This document shows positions 1-10,560 of a stretch of 64,000 nucleotides of DNA, piece after piece. The notes beneath the pieces were generated by a model that worked only from the letters and a program-made list of their open reading frames with translations, searched no databases and was not told where the DNA came from. Source of the DNA: Carnegiea gigantea (taxonomy: Eukaryota; Streptophyta; Magnoliopsida; Caryophyllales; Cactaceae); NCBI GenBank assembly GCA_029747015.1, contig JAKOGI010000083.1:897501-961500 (forward strand), written 5' to 3'. The position numbers and the translations under genes were made by a program. How positions within the stretch are numbered: the first letter of the stretch is position 1; each line of letters begins with the position of its first letter.

Positions 1-568
1 CCCCAAACGCACCCGAACCAAACCACATTACCGGCCTGAGCACCCCCCCAAAAAAAAACCAAAGAAAAAAAAGAGAGAAACAATAAAAGATGTCCCACTA
101 TTCCATGATTAGAGATGCCCACAATGACACAACTTTGAAACAGCCTCCAATCTCCGGCAAGGTAATGTCAGTTTAAGGAATTCAAATACTAGTATAAATT
201 GTTAATCAAATTTGGTCCTCTTTATAGATTACTCAAGAATCATCTCAATAAAATGCTTAAGCTAATAGTTAGAAGCCTGAGAGAGGGTTTATGCTTTAAC
301 AGCTAGACCTGGTCATGGTGCTGTACTATCATGAACGGTGAAGTGTGTATCTGCACATTGTCTTTCTGCTTATGTTAAGAATGGCACTCATGATTGTCTC
401 TGTAAATGGAGCTTAGGAAATCAGTCCAATTTTCTGAAGTGTGCCTGAAATTTGATGAAAATCATAGGTGTGATTTGCTTCACTATGTTAGCATACTCTA
501 GCATCATAAAAGAGCTAATGATAGAATGACAGATATTCCAATCCTCGATTTTGCTCGATAAAATGTGA
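1..568. other. Left-edge intergenic DNA, no gene seen
   Basis: AT-rich sequence up to the Copia insertion. The first 40 bases have the ACCCGAACC-type degenerate repeat seen elsewhere in the window. Short open frames here show no recognisable domain and no codon bias. Confidence 0.5.
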
Positions 569-573
569 GATTT

Positions 574-1137
574 TGTTGGGAAAAGACGGAATAATGCGGA
601 AACAAATTCTTTTCCCTCTTTGTGCAATTAAAATGGGCAATAAAAATAAATAAATATTGTAGATGGGGACACACGAATTTTTAAGTGGAAAACCCTCCAA
701 AAATGAAGGTAAAAATCACGGGACTGTCAGTCCAAAAATACTTCCACTATTTTATAGTAGGATTACAAATGCAACTCCTCTAGATAACTTAGAGGATATA
801 CTCTCAATATCTCACCCACTCAGATGGTATACAAAAATTCACTCACCTAATTTTGGTGGAACTCTCTCTCACTAATTTCTGGTGGCTTCTCCCTCAAGTG
901 TTTATCACTTGATTGTGTTATATTTACAAAAGAAAAATATTCTACTATTTATAAGATTGCAAAGCAGTTTCTTACCACAGAATTATTGAATGCTAAAGCT
1001 ACGTTAGCATTAACCTTTTACTAAAAATAAATGTTGAAACCTTCCGTTTGCACTTCTTCACCCTTTTACTTTCTTTATGTTTTTCTTACTGTTTTTAGCT
1101 AGGAGAATTCCTGCCAATTGAGGAAGGAATCTCAACA
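574..1137 (-). repeat. Copia 3' LTR, complete
   Basis: A 564-bp LTR with TG...CA ends in minus orientation. Its minus-strand start (1137 down to 1032) recurs at 5070-4965. It contains a TATAAATA box at 953-946. The target duplication GATTT precedes it at 569-573 and the polypurine tract adjoins it at 1138. Confidence 0.9.
946..953 (-). promoter_or_regulatory. LTR TATA box
   Basis: TATAAATA on the minus strand, about 185 bp into the LTR, a usual place for the U3 promoter. The matching part of the 5' LTR has been deleted, so this 3' copy can only drive sequence to the left of the element. Confidence 0.55.
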
Positions 1138-1151
1138 AATCTCCCCCTTCC
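1138..1151 (-). other. Copia polypurine tract
   Basis: GGAAGGGGGAGATT on the minus strand lies directly against the 3' LTR start, as expected for the plus-strand primer of an LTR retrotransposon. Confidence 0.8.
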
Positions 1152-1155
1152 TGAC

Positions 1156-4100
1156 TTAATTGGGGAATATCACACCAGCACCTTTGCAACAGTTTTCAAA
1201 TTTTTTGGTTGCTAACACCTTGGTCATCATGTCCGACCAATTTTCATCGGTGTGGACTTTCTCAAGTTGTAGGAGTTTATCTTCTAATACTTCCCGTATC
1301 TAGTGATAGCGAACATTAATATATTTCGAACGGGAGTGGAAAGTGGAGTTCTTGGCCAAATGTATAGCACTTTGACTATCACACCGCAATACAAATTTGT
1401 CTTGCTCATAGCCCAATTCGAGTAGAAAATTTCTCATCCATATAATCTCTTTACATGCTTCAGTGGCTGCAATATATTCAGCCTCGGTGGTTGACAGAGC
1501 AACACATTTTGGGAGCTTAGATTGCCAAGACACTGCTCTCCCTGCAAAAGTAGTCAAATACCCAGAAGTTGATTTCCGAGAATCGATATCACCGACTAGA
1601 TCAGCATCTGTGTAACCCGTTAACATGGGTTTTCCTTTACCAAAGCACAAACATTTCTTTGTTGTGCCCCTAAGATATCTCAGTATCCATTTCACCGCTG
1701 TCCAGTGTTCTTTTCCTGGATTTATTAAGAATCGACTTACGACACCTACAGCGTAAGCAATATCGGGCCTAGTACATATCATAGCATACATTAGGCTACC
1801 AACAGCAGATGAATAAGGAATATTCTTCATTTCTTCTTTATCTTTCTTACTTTTTGGACTTTGCTTCATACTTAGCTTGAAATGTCCAGCAAGCGGCGTG
1901 CTAACAGGTTTAGCCTTATGCATGTTGAATCTTTCCAATAATTTTTCAACATAGCTCTCTTGGGATAACCATAATAACTTCCTTAATCTATCTCGAGTTA
2001 TTTTCATCCCAAGGATCTTCTTTGCTGTTCCCAAATCCTTCATTGCAAATGATTTACTCAGCGCCTTCTTTAAAGCATAAATTTTCTTTGGATCATGCCC
2101 AACTATTAACATATCATCAACATAAAGCAACAATATAATGAAATCCCCACCAGCATATTTCTTTACGAAGACACAATGGTCAGTTAGTGTCTTCTTGAAA
2201 TCATACTTAGCCATAAAAAATCGAATTTCTTATACCATTGTCGAGGTGCTTGTTTAAGACCATAGAGGCTCTTCTGAAGTCGGCACACCAAATTTTCTTT
2301 GCCTACAACTTCATACCCTTCAGGTTGCTCCATGTATATTTCCTCCTCTAGGTCACCATGTAAAAACGCAGTCTTGACGTCGAGTTGTTCTATTTCCAAG
2401 TCTAGACTAGCTGCTAGACCAAGGACAACTCGGATTGAAGACATTTTCACAACAGGAGAGAATATTTCTTCAAAATCTATCCCTTTCTTCTAATTGAAAC
2501 CTTTCACTACTAGACGAGCTTTATACCTCGGTCTGGGGTTACTCTCCTCATTCTTGAGTCTGTACACCCATTTGTTTCTCAAGACCTTTCTTCCCTTAGG
2601 CAACTCCACTAGATCATATGTATGGTTCTCATGCAAGGATTTCATTTCTTCTTGTATGGCTTTCACCCATTCTACCTTATGGCTATCAGCCATTGCTTCT
2701 TCATAACTCTGAGGCTCCCCCTCATCTATGAGAGTTACGTATTCACTTGGGTTATACCTTGTGGATGGTCTTCTTTCCCTGGTAGACCGTCTCAACTGGG
2801 GCTCTTGTTGATATCTCTCCTCGATGGATTCAACATCAGATCTGGTTGACTCATAATGACCTTCCTCTTGATCATCATTGGAGGAGGAGGCAGGGTCGTC
2901 ATTTGAGCTAGTCTCATTATTATTTTCGGTTATGTCCTCCCCTGTATTATCATGAACCATAGGGGATGGACCACTATCAGAATCTCTAATAACTCTGTGT
3001 TTAGGCTTTTCCTTTTTAAAATCTTCCATGGTTTGGTCTTCAAAGAATATGACATCTCGACTTCTTACAATTCTTCTATTTATAGGATCCCAAAGTCGGT
3101 AGCCAAATTCATCTCTGGTGATCCGAGATAAATACACTCCTTTGTTTTTGAATCAAGTTTGGCTCGCTCGTCCTTAGGAATATGGACAAATGCTCGACAG
3201 CCAAACACTTTCAGGTGGTTGTATGACACCTTCTTTCCAGACCAAATTTCCTCTGGGATAGCACCATCCAAAGGAACTGATCGTGAAAGGTTGATTATAT
3301 CAACAGCAGTCTTCACAGCTTCCCCCCAAAAGGATTTAGGGAGTTTAGCGTGAGAAAGCATACAACGAACTCTTTCTTCTATAGTCCGATTCATTCTCTC
3401 AGCTAAGCCATTTAACTGAGGTGTCTTCGGTGGTGTTTTCTCCAACCTGATCCCATGTACTTTGCAATATGATTCAAAGGGACCGCGGTATTCTCCACCA
3501 TTGTCCGCTCGAACGCACTTCAATTTTCGCCCAGTTTCACGTTCTACCTTAGCTTGAAATTCCTTGAACGCTTCAAGTACTTGGTCCTTTGTTTTTAGCA
3601 AAGAGACCCAAACCTTTCTTGAATGGTCATCAATAAAAGTAACAAAGTATAATGCTCCGCCAAGTGACTTTTCAATCATAGAGCATACATCACTATGAAC
3701 CAAATCAAGAATATATTTTCTTCTAGTGGGTCGGACAGTTTTTTGAAATGTCACCCTATGCTGTTTGCCCGCCAAGCAATCTATACAAGGCTCAAGGGAT
3801 TTACCTTTTATGTTGGGAAGGATATCCTTTTTAGAAAGGATTTGTAATCCTTTTTCACGCATGTGGCCGAGTCTTTTGTGCCATAACTCCAAATTTGAGT
3901 TGTCATAGGCAACATTAACCTCTTCCTTGCACAGCTTTCCTCGCATGAAGTACAAGGAGCCTTCCTTTTTTCCTTTAGTGATTATTAGGCTTCCTTTGGT
4001 GAGCTTCCATGTTCCACCACCAAAGTGATTAACCAAACCGACATCATCAAGTTTTCCTGCCGATATAAGATTGAGGTGCATATCTGGGACATGCCTCACA

Positions 4101-4963
4101 TCTTTTAACATGAGCTTACATCCTGTGTTAGTTATTAAGGTGATGTCACCAACACCAACGATTTTGCTTGAAACTTGATTTCCCATCTTTACCTTACCAA
4201 AATCACCACCTTGGTAAGATGAGAAAAAATGTTCATGTGGAGTGACATGGAAGGCAGCACCTGAGTCAACAATCCATTGACAATCATCATATACTAGATT
4301 GAGATAATTTTCTTGTTCAATGAGGAACACCTCATTGTCATCTTTTGTTGCTACAGCATTAACGCTTTTATCTTCTTTCTTGTGTTCAATTTGATCTGCC
4401 TTAACTTTTCCAGCCTTCTGATCTCTCTTGTAATATCGACAATTAGATTTCTTGTGGCCTGGCTTGCCACAGTAATAACAAACTAGTTTAGGGTGAGATT
4501 TGGATCTCCCCCTGGACTTGTCACGTCCCTTATTTTTCCCGCGGTTCTCACTTCTACCACGGTTGTCAACAAAGTTGGCTTCAGATTGTACTGTGATGCC
4601 TCTTTCCTTTCTCCTTGCTTCTTCATTTAAGAGACTATCTGTCACAGTATCCATAGTGAGTTTTCCTGCTGGGGCGGAGTTACTCAATGTAACTACCAAT
4701 GTGTCCCAACTCTCGGGCAATGAACTGAGAAGCAGTAGTGCCTGCAACTCGTCATCAAGCTTCATCTCGATCTTTGCCAATTGATTTATAAGCCCCTTAA
4801 AATTATTCAAGTGCTCAATCATAATTTGTCTGTCGCTATACTGGAGCTTCACCAATCGTCTTACAAGCAGCGCTTTATTGCGCGGCGTCTTCTTTTGGAT
4901 CAATGACTCAAGTTTTGTCCAAAGTTCATATGCATTGTCAAAATTTGACACATGCTCAAATAA
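1156..4963 (-). pseudogene. Copia gag-pol polyprotein remnant, broken
   Basis: The reading starts inside gag with no start codon of its own. Visible parts in order are: a gag segment, a CCHC zinc knuckle (CYYCGKPGHKKSNC), the protease motif DSGAAFH, the integrase zinc-binding region and core (HSDV, DDHSRKVW, QLNGLAERMNRT), reverse transcriptase with FLHGDL and YVDD, and RNase H with the DADLVGD region. The frame is broken near 3080-3137 (shift), at 2490 (in-frame TAG), near 2215 (shift in a T run) and at 1300 (TAG where the family usually has Trp, in RNase H). After that last stop the family tail continues in frame to a TAA at 1156. With no gag start, no primer site and four lesions, it cannot make its own proteins. 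Confidence 0.92.
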
Positions 4964-4964
4964 A

Positions 4965-5070
4965 TGTTGAAACCTTCTGTTTGCACTTCTTCACCCTTTT
5001 ACTTTCTTTATGTTTTTCTTACTGTTTTTAGCTAGGAGAATTCCTGCCAATTGAGGAAGGAATCTCAACA
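4965..5070 (-). repeat. Copia 5' LTR remnant (106 bp)
   Basis: This matches the first 106 bp (minus orientation) of the LTR at 574-1137 with one difference. Beyond it the sequence enters gag coding DNA directly. The shared run AAATAAATG around 4958-4966 is also in the full LTR, so the deletion ends at a short microhomology. Confidence 0.9.
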
Positions 5071-5277
5071 GATTTTTGCGCAAAAACTCGGAAGGGCAAG
5101 TTTAGAATGAACTTTGGGAGAGAAAAGGATATAAAAGATAAAAATCAGGTAGCTTCCTACTAACTGGTCGCAGAATCAGATCCTCAGTGCCCGTGTTGCG
5201 TGCAGTGCAGGTTGTCAAATTAGAGTATACAGATTTTACAAACTAAAACTGAATAGGAAATTTGACAGTGTAAGAAA

Positions 5278-5348
5278 GTGGCTGTAGTTTAGTGGTTAGA
5301 ATTCCACGTTGTGGCCGTGGAGACTTGGGATCGAATTCCAGCAGCCAC
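5278..5348 (+). tRNA. tRNA-His (GTG), possibly degraded
   Basis: The acceptor stem GTGGCTG (5278-5284) pairs perfectly with CAGCCAC (5342-5348). The anticodon stem CCACG/CGTGG encloses the loop TTGTGGC with anticodon GTG at 5311-5313. No intron and no CCA are encoded. A T5 run at 5353-5357 can stop RNA polymerase III. The T-stem is weak: TTGGG pairs with TCCAG through two G-T wobbles, and the T-loop begins with A. The internal B box is therefore poor. It resembles the plant nuclear tRNA-His rather than the plastid one. It could be a pseudogene. Confidence 0.85.
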
Positions 5349-5934
5349 AAACTTTTTGCCGTTATTTTTTTGCCTTTTTTGTTAGTTGTTCCACACAAAT
5401 CAGACCCTTTTTTCCCCTCTCCTATTTGAATAAAAGAATAAACCCATACCTGGGAGGCATTAGACTAAAACAAATCTTCGGCTCAAGAAAATAACTTATG
5501 TCACATCCTCTGTATTTGTTCAAGCATCTTGCATCATCGTATGTAAGTAATGTAACTACACAAGCTTACGTATCCAACTTATCTATGTTGATGTATCAAA
5601 CCGAGTCCTTATGCCTTAATGGCATTGTGGCCCATTTCATCCCAAGACACCTAGGTTCGAAATTGGACCCTTGCTCATTATTGATTAAGATATCATTCAG
5701 TGTATAAATTTGCATACAGTTTTATCATATTTTATTAAGCTGCCCTGCATTCTATCAAGTATCTTGGTCATCGTTTCATGATCAAATACGCACAGTTGTA
5801 TACATAGCTTGAAATTTCAACGGCCTTCAATATGCTTGAAAACATTTCCAAGAGATGGTAGATACCTACGCTAAATGCTAGCAATGTTCCTTGTGATGGG
5901 AAAAATTGTTCACGACTAACATGCCTAGCATTTG
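5349..5934. other. Spacer with a weak SINE-like trace
   Basis: Apart from the T5 run after the tRNA, this stretch has an A-box-like TGGCATTGTGG at 5620-5630 and a B-box-like GGTTCGAAATT at 5654-5664. The 34-base spacing is typical of a tRNA-derived SINE on the plus strand. No poly(A) tail or target duplication is visible, so this is a weak call. Confidence 0.3.
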
Positions 5935-8900
5935 ACGTAGTATGTGGGGTTGCCCCACACCCCCTATTTTAGTTAGCCTAGTTCTAAGTCCCACTAGTTG
6001 GTAGCTTAAGCTAGTGACGAGCAATGTAGTAGTTTCAGCCAGTCCTCCTAGGGGAAATGGGGCTCGGAGGGGTGTACGGTTTTGGAAGGTGCGCCAAGCG
6101 TCGTGGAATATTGGGTCATTTACTGGTAAGTTGATAGAATTAGTTAAGTCTTTGCATAGACATAGGATTAGTATAGCTTATATTTAAGAGACTAAGTGGG
6201 TGGGGGCTAAAGTTAGAGAAGTGGATGGGTATAAGCTGTGGTATTCGGGTTAAAGCAAGGCTAGGAATGGAGTTGGTATTTTGGCTGATACGGAGTTGGT
6301 TGACTTTATAGTCGAAGTGAGGCGTAAGAGTGACCGAATTATGGCCATTAAGGTAGTGGTGGGATCAGAAATCCTTAATGTGGTTAGTGTTTACGTGCCT
6401 TAAATAGGTTTACCGGATGATATTAAAAAGCAATTTTGAGAGGACTTAGATATGGTCATTCAAGACGTACCTCGGAGCGAGAACTTTTCATAAGATGAGA
6501 CTTTAATGGCCATATTGGTGTTGAAGCAGACAGGTATGATACGGTGCACGGAGGTTTCGGTTACGGGGAGAGAAACAATAGAGGAGTTTCTGTTCTGCAC
6601 TTTGCGGTTACCTATAAATTGTTGGTAGTAAACTCCTTTTTTAAGAAGAAGGAGGACCACTTGGTGACCTTTAATAGTGGATCTTTAAGGAATCAAATTG
6701 ATTACTTCCTGATTAGGGCGGATATTAGGAGGTTATGTAAGGATTGTAAGGTGATACCAAGAGAGTATTTAGGAACTCAGCATAAGTTACTAGTGTTGGA
6801 TGTGGAGCTCAAATGCTCAAGGTGGAAGAAAAGGAGTGTTGGAGAACCTAGAGTTAAGTGGTGGAATCTTACTAAGAAGAACACTATGAAGTTAGCAGAG
6901 AGGCTTAAAGAAGAAGGAGCTTGGAGGCAGGTAGAAGATACAGATACAATATGGGAGGTAATGGCAGAATGTATTAGAAGGTCAGCTAAGAAAATCTTAG
7001 GTTCATCTAGGAGAAGTGGCAGCAGAATGAAGAGATCCTGATGGTGGAACGAGGAGGTAAAAGAGAAAGTTAAGGAGAAAAAAGAGGTAAACACTGCTTT
7101 CACAAACAGTGGAACGGATGAGGAGAAAGAGGTAGCAAAAAAGGTAGTCAAGCAAGCTATTGCTATAACTAAGAGCAGGGCTTATGATAAGTTATATTAA
7201 AAGCTGGAGACCAAGAAAGGTGAGAAAGAAGTCTTTAAACTGGCGAGGCCTAGGGAAAGTAGAACAAGGGATTTGAGTGTTGTAAGGTGCATCAAAGAGG
7301 ATGATGGTACGGTGTTGGCTGCGGATGCAGAAATCAATGAGAGATGACAAAGATACTTTTCCAAACTCCTCAATGGTGAGGTGATGGAAGATTTTACAAG
7401 TAGAGAAAATCAGAGTAGTAAGAGTCAACTTGGTCCTCGATTGTGTGAACCTATCACCAAGGACGAGATTAAAGAGACCCTAAAAAAGATGACCAATAGA
7501 AAGGTAGAGGAATCAGATTAGATACCGGTGGAAGTGTGGAAGTGTTCGGGTGAAGAGTGATTGAAGTGGTTAGCAGAGCATTTCAATATTATTTTTAGGA
7601 CTGCTAAGATGCCTAGAGAATGAAAGTATAGTACAGTCATCCCATTGTACAATAACAAAGGATATATTCAGGATTGCAATAATTATCAGGGTATAAAGTT
7701 GCTTAGTCACACTATGAAGTTATGGGAGAGGGTGATTGAAAGAAGGTTGAGGAGGGATATTTCGATATTAGAGAACCAATTTGATTTTATGCCTGGCAGG
7801 TCGACCACAGAGGCGATTTACCTTCTAATTATGGGATTATATAGAGATAGAAAGGTAGATCTTCATATGGTGTTCATTGACCTAAAAAAAGTATATGATA
7901 GAGTTTCGCGTGAAGTGTTAGGGAGATGCTTGGAAAAGAAAGAAGTGTCATATGAGTATATTCGATTTACTAAGGATATACACAAGGGAGGTAGAACGAG
8001 TGTTAGGACGCCAGAAGGGGTTACCAATGACTTCTACATTGGTATGGGCCTACATCAGGGTTCCGCTTTGAGCCCTTTTCTTTTTACTCTGATTATGGAT
8101 GAACTTACAAAAAGGATTCAAGATGAGGTGTCGTGGTATATGTTATTCGCTGATGATATTGTTCTTATTGATGAGACCACAGAGAGAGTTAATGGCAAGT
8201 TGGAGCGATGGAGACATACTCTGGAATCTAGAGGCTTTAGAGTAAGTAGATCGAAAGCTGAGTACCTACATTGCTGTTTCAGTGGAAAGAAAGATGAGAG
8301 GGGAGAAGTCACCAATGACGGGTTGACGATACCAAAGGTTGAGAAGTTTAAATATCTAGACTTGATCATTCAACAGAAAGAGGATATTGACGAAGATATT
8401 AACCAGCGCATAAAAGAGGGTTGTTAAAAATAGAAGTATGTTTCAGACGTGCTGTGCGATAAGAGGATATCTATAGAATTAAAAGGTAAAGTTTATCGCA
8501 TGGTAATTAGACCTGCTATGTTGTATGGATCAGAGTGTTGGCTTATAAAAAAAAGACTCAAGTTCAAAAGTTTATAGTTTCTAAGATAAGGATGATTAGA
8601 TGGATGTGTGATTATACGAGAATGGATAGAACTAGTAATGGAGTAATTAGAGCCTTAATTAAAGTGGCTCCCATCGAAGATAAGATGAGAGAAACAAGAT
8701 TGAGATGGTTTGGCCATGTGAAAAAAAGGGGTGTGGACACTCCAGTGAGGAAATGTGAGACGATTAATATTCCCGAAGGTAAAAGAGGGAGGGGACGACC
8801 AAAAAAGAGTTTGGACGATGTGATCAGAGGGGACTTGAAAGCCGTAGGATTGACGGAGGACATGGCTCAGGATAGGAAATTATGGCGGGATAGGATTAAG

Positions 8901-9340
8901 ATCGTAGATCTCAAAGAGTTAGCCTCGTAGTGGTCTCTTAGTTACAGTAGGGTAGGTTTGGTTGTGGTTTTTTGAATGTTGTGTTTGTATGCAGGGAGTA
9001 CAGGTAGCTGAGAAGAGACATATTTGTATACCTATGTGTGTTAAGGTATAATACCTTTCTTTGCTATGTTATACTTATATTTACATAGTTACTGTCACCT
9101 GATTTATTAGTACTTCTTAGTTCAATTCTCTGTTACTTATCCTTAGTTATGCTCCATAAAATATTTTCACAAAATCCTTCTTTTTTAAAATATTTTCATA
9201 AAATCATGTTTTCTGGGTCTCTTGGAATCAACCTCTCCACGGACAGGACTGCCAGTTGAGGTAAGGTTGCCTACATATGGATCTCCGTAGACCCTGTGAA
9301 AGCGGAATCCATACTGGGAGGTGTTATTGTTGTAATTCTA
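5935..9340 (+). mobile_element. RTE-type LINE (non-LTR retrotransposon), decayed
   Basis: The order is apurinic endonuclease then reverse transcriptase, with no RNase H. This and the wording of the RT (SHTMKLWERVIE, GLHQGSALSPFLF, LFADDIVLIDE) fit plant RTE-clade LINEs. After the last coding segment the 3' tail (about 9200-9340) holds the CCTCTCCAC / GGTAAGGTTGCCTACAT region typical of this family and ends in a TTATTGTTG-type tail. The 5' boundary is only approximate and no target duplication was found. Many stops show an old copy. Confidence 0.85.
6086..8930 (+). pseudogene. RTE LINE endonuclease-reverse transcriptase, broken
   Basis: Similarity to the family starts at the endonuclease (SWNIGSF near 6101) and passes through YIxETKWVG, VPRSEN and QIDYFLI-like regions. 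The endonuclease part has at least five stop codons within its first 450 bases. The longest open pieces are 6544-7041 (endonuclease C-terminus and linker), 7645-8427 (RT fingers and palm, with NNYQGIKLL, VFIDLKKVYDRV and catalytic LFADDIVL near 8143-8167) and 8535-8930 (thumb and C-terminal region with RWFGHVKKR and [10 protein letters not shown]). The frame changes between these pieces, so no complete protein is possible. The RT catalytic Asp pair is kept. Confidence 0.88.
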
Positions 9341-10030
9341 GGTCCCACTGTAGAGCTTACCATAGCGCTCTGCCAACTAGGCGAAACAGACGCATAAGAA
9401 AAATTGGGCACAACTTTGATTGTCTACTATGTGAGGACTCTGAAGAATCAATTCAACATCTCTTTTGAGACTACAATCTCTCTAAACTACTTTAGTGGGT
9501 CTCACTATTAGTAATTAAGGTCGACATGAATCCTAACATCCCTTGGACTCACTGGATTTATGATTGGATATTAATGCTACATTGTTCCCACACCACGACT
9601 TATATGGGAGTAGAGATTTTTGTGTAGTATGGAGTATATGGTCCTTCTGAAACCAAGTAGTACATGAAGTGGTTTACAGGAATCTATTAGAGATGGTCGA
9701 TATACTATAGATAAATCTAAGCACATTATCCAATGTTACCACAAGGAAGGGCATGGAAGGACAAAACCCTCTCGTATCCAGCCACTATGATCAAAATATA
9801 AACAATGTTGTATGCGAAATTCCACTACACAGCCAATAGTCATCATACAAATCGTTGGAGCATACAAAACAAAACAACACTAGGCAAGGATTGCTATGCG
9901 AGCACACAGGCACAACTCGACCAGTCGACCTTATTGATGTACCAAGAAACACTCACCTATAATTCAAAACTAGAGGCCGTTACTATAGCTGCAGAGAGAG
10001 CACTTGCTTTGGTTATATGGCAAGTAGACC
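9341..10030 (+). mobile_element. L1-type LINE 3' fragment, degenerate
   Basis: Directly after the RTE tail, a conceptual reading gives ALPTRRNRR then CLLCEDSEESIQHLF. This matches the zinc-binding domain found after the RT of plant L1 LINEs (LPT...CxLC...E...HLF). Further on (9950-10010), KLEAVTIAAERALAL resembles the RNase H-like domain of the same proteins. Several stops and shifts interrupt it. The call rests on short motifs. Confidence 0.5.
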
Positions 10031-10035
10031 TGTCA

Positions 10036-10560
10036 GTTTGGGCAGGCAGGTAAAATACGGGTCGGGTGTATTTGGGTTCGGATAAAATACGGGTCGGGTG
10101 CGTTTCGGGTTCGGGTAAAATACAGGTGGGTGTATTTCGGTTTTACTGGTTTCGGGTCAACCCAACGGGTTTCGAATGCCTTTTTAGTGAGTTCTTTCTC
10201 TTTTGTAAAAATCAAAATTTTAACATAGTTATTATTTAAAATTGTCTGTATTTAATTAACAAACATTCGAATTATAATTTCTTAAAAGAAAAATATTTAA
10301 ACTTTTCAATATGATATATGAATGGCATGTACCGGTAGACACTAAGTTACGTTTGAATGGGTCAATCTGTATATTAAATATTAATAATAGGTCGGGCCAT
10401 TCATGGGCCGACCCATCTAAAACATGATAACGGGTTGGAGCGGTTCGACCCGTTAATAACCCATTTAATGATTCGATATTTTGTTAATTAACCTACCATT
10501 ATCTAATCATGTATACTTTATTAGTGGGCTGATCCTAATACAAACACAAATTGGTCCATT
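10036..10560. repeat. Degenerate GGGTCGGGT / ACCCGA repeat field
   Basis: Clustered GGGTCGGGTG and GGGTTCGGGTAAAATAC words at 10066-10170 are followed by CCCGTTAATAACCC-type text at 10410-10480. A 20-base word at 10458-10477 recurs exactly at 26687-26706 in another ACCC-rich field, so these are copies of one dispersed repeat family. Open frames here are artefacts of the low-complexity repeat. Confidence 0.6.

Larger units (their letters stand above)
574..5070 (-). mobile_element. Ty1/Copia LTR retrotransposon, internally deleted
   Basis: Both outer ends are intact: the element begins TGTTGGG at 574 and ends CTCAACA at 5070, so on the minus strand it runs TGTTGAG...CCCAACA. The 5-bp sequence GATTT flanks it on both sides (569-573 and 5071-5075), a target-site duplication. 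The left (3') LTR is complete at 564 bp, but the right (5') LTR keeps only 106 bp before the sequence jumps into mid-gag. Most of the 5' LTR, the tRNA primer site and the gag start are therefore gone. The 106 bp shared by the two LTRs differ at one base (C/T at a CpG), which points to a recent insertion. Protein order gag, protease, integrase, reverse transcriptase, RNase H is the Copia order. Tork/Tnt1-like lineage is an inference. Confidence 0.95.

Noticed and set aside
9805..10053. 82-codon plus-strand frame as a gene
   Set aside because: It lies in the degenerate L1 fragment; the only familiar piece resembles an RNase H-like domain with no start context.
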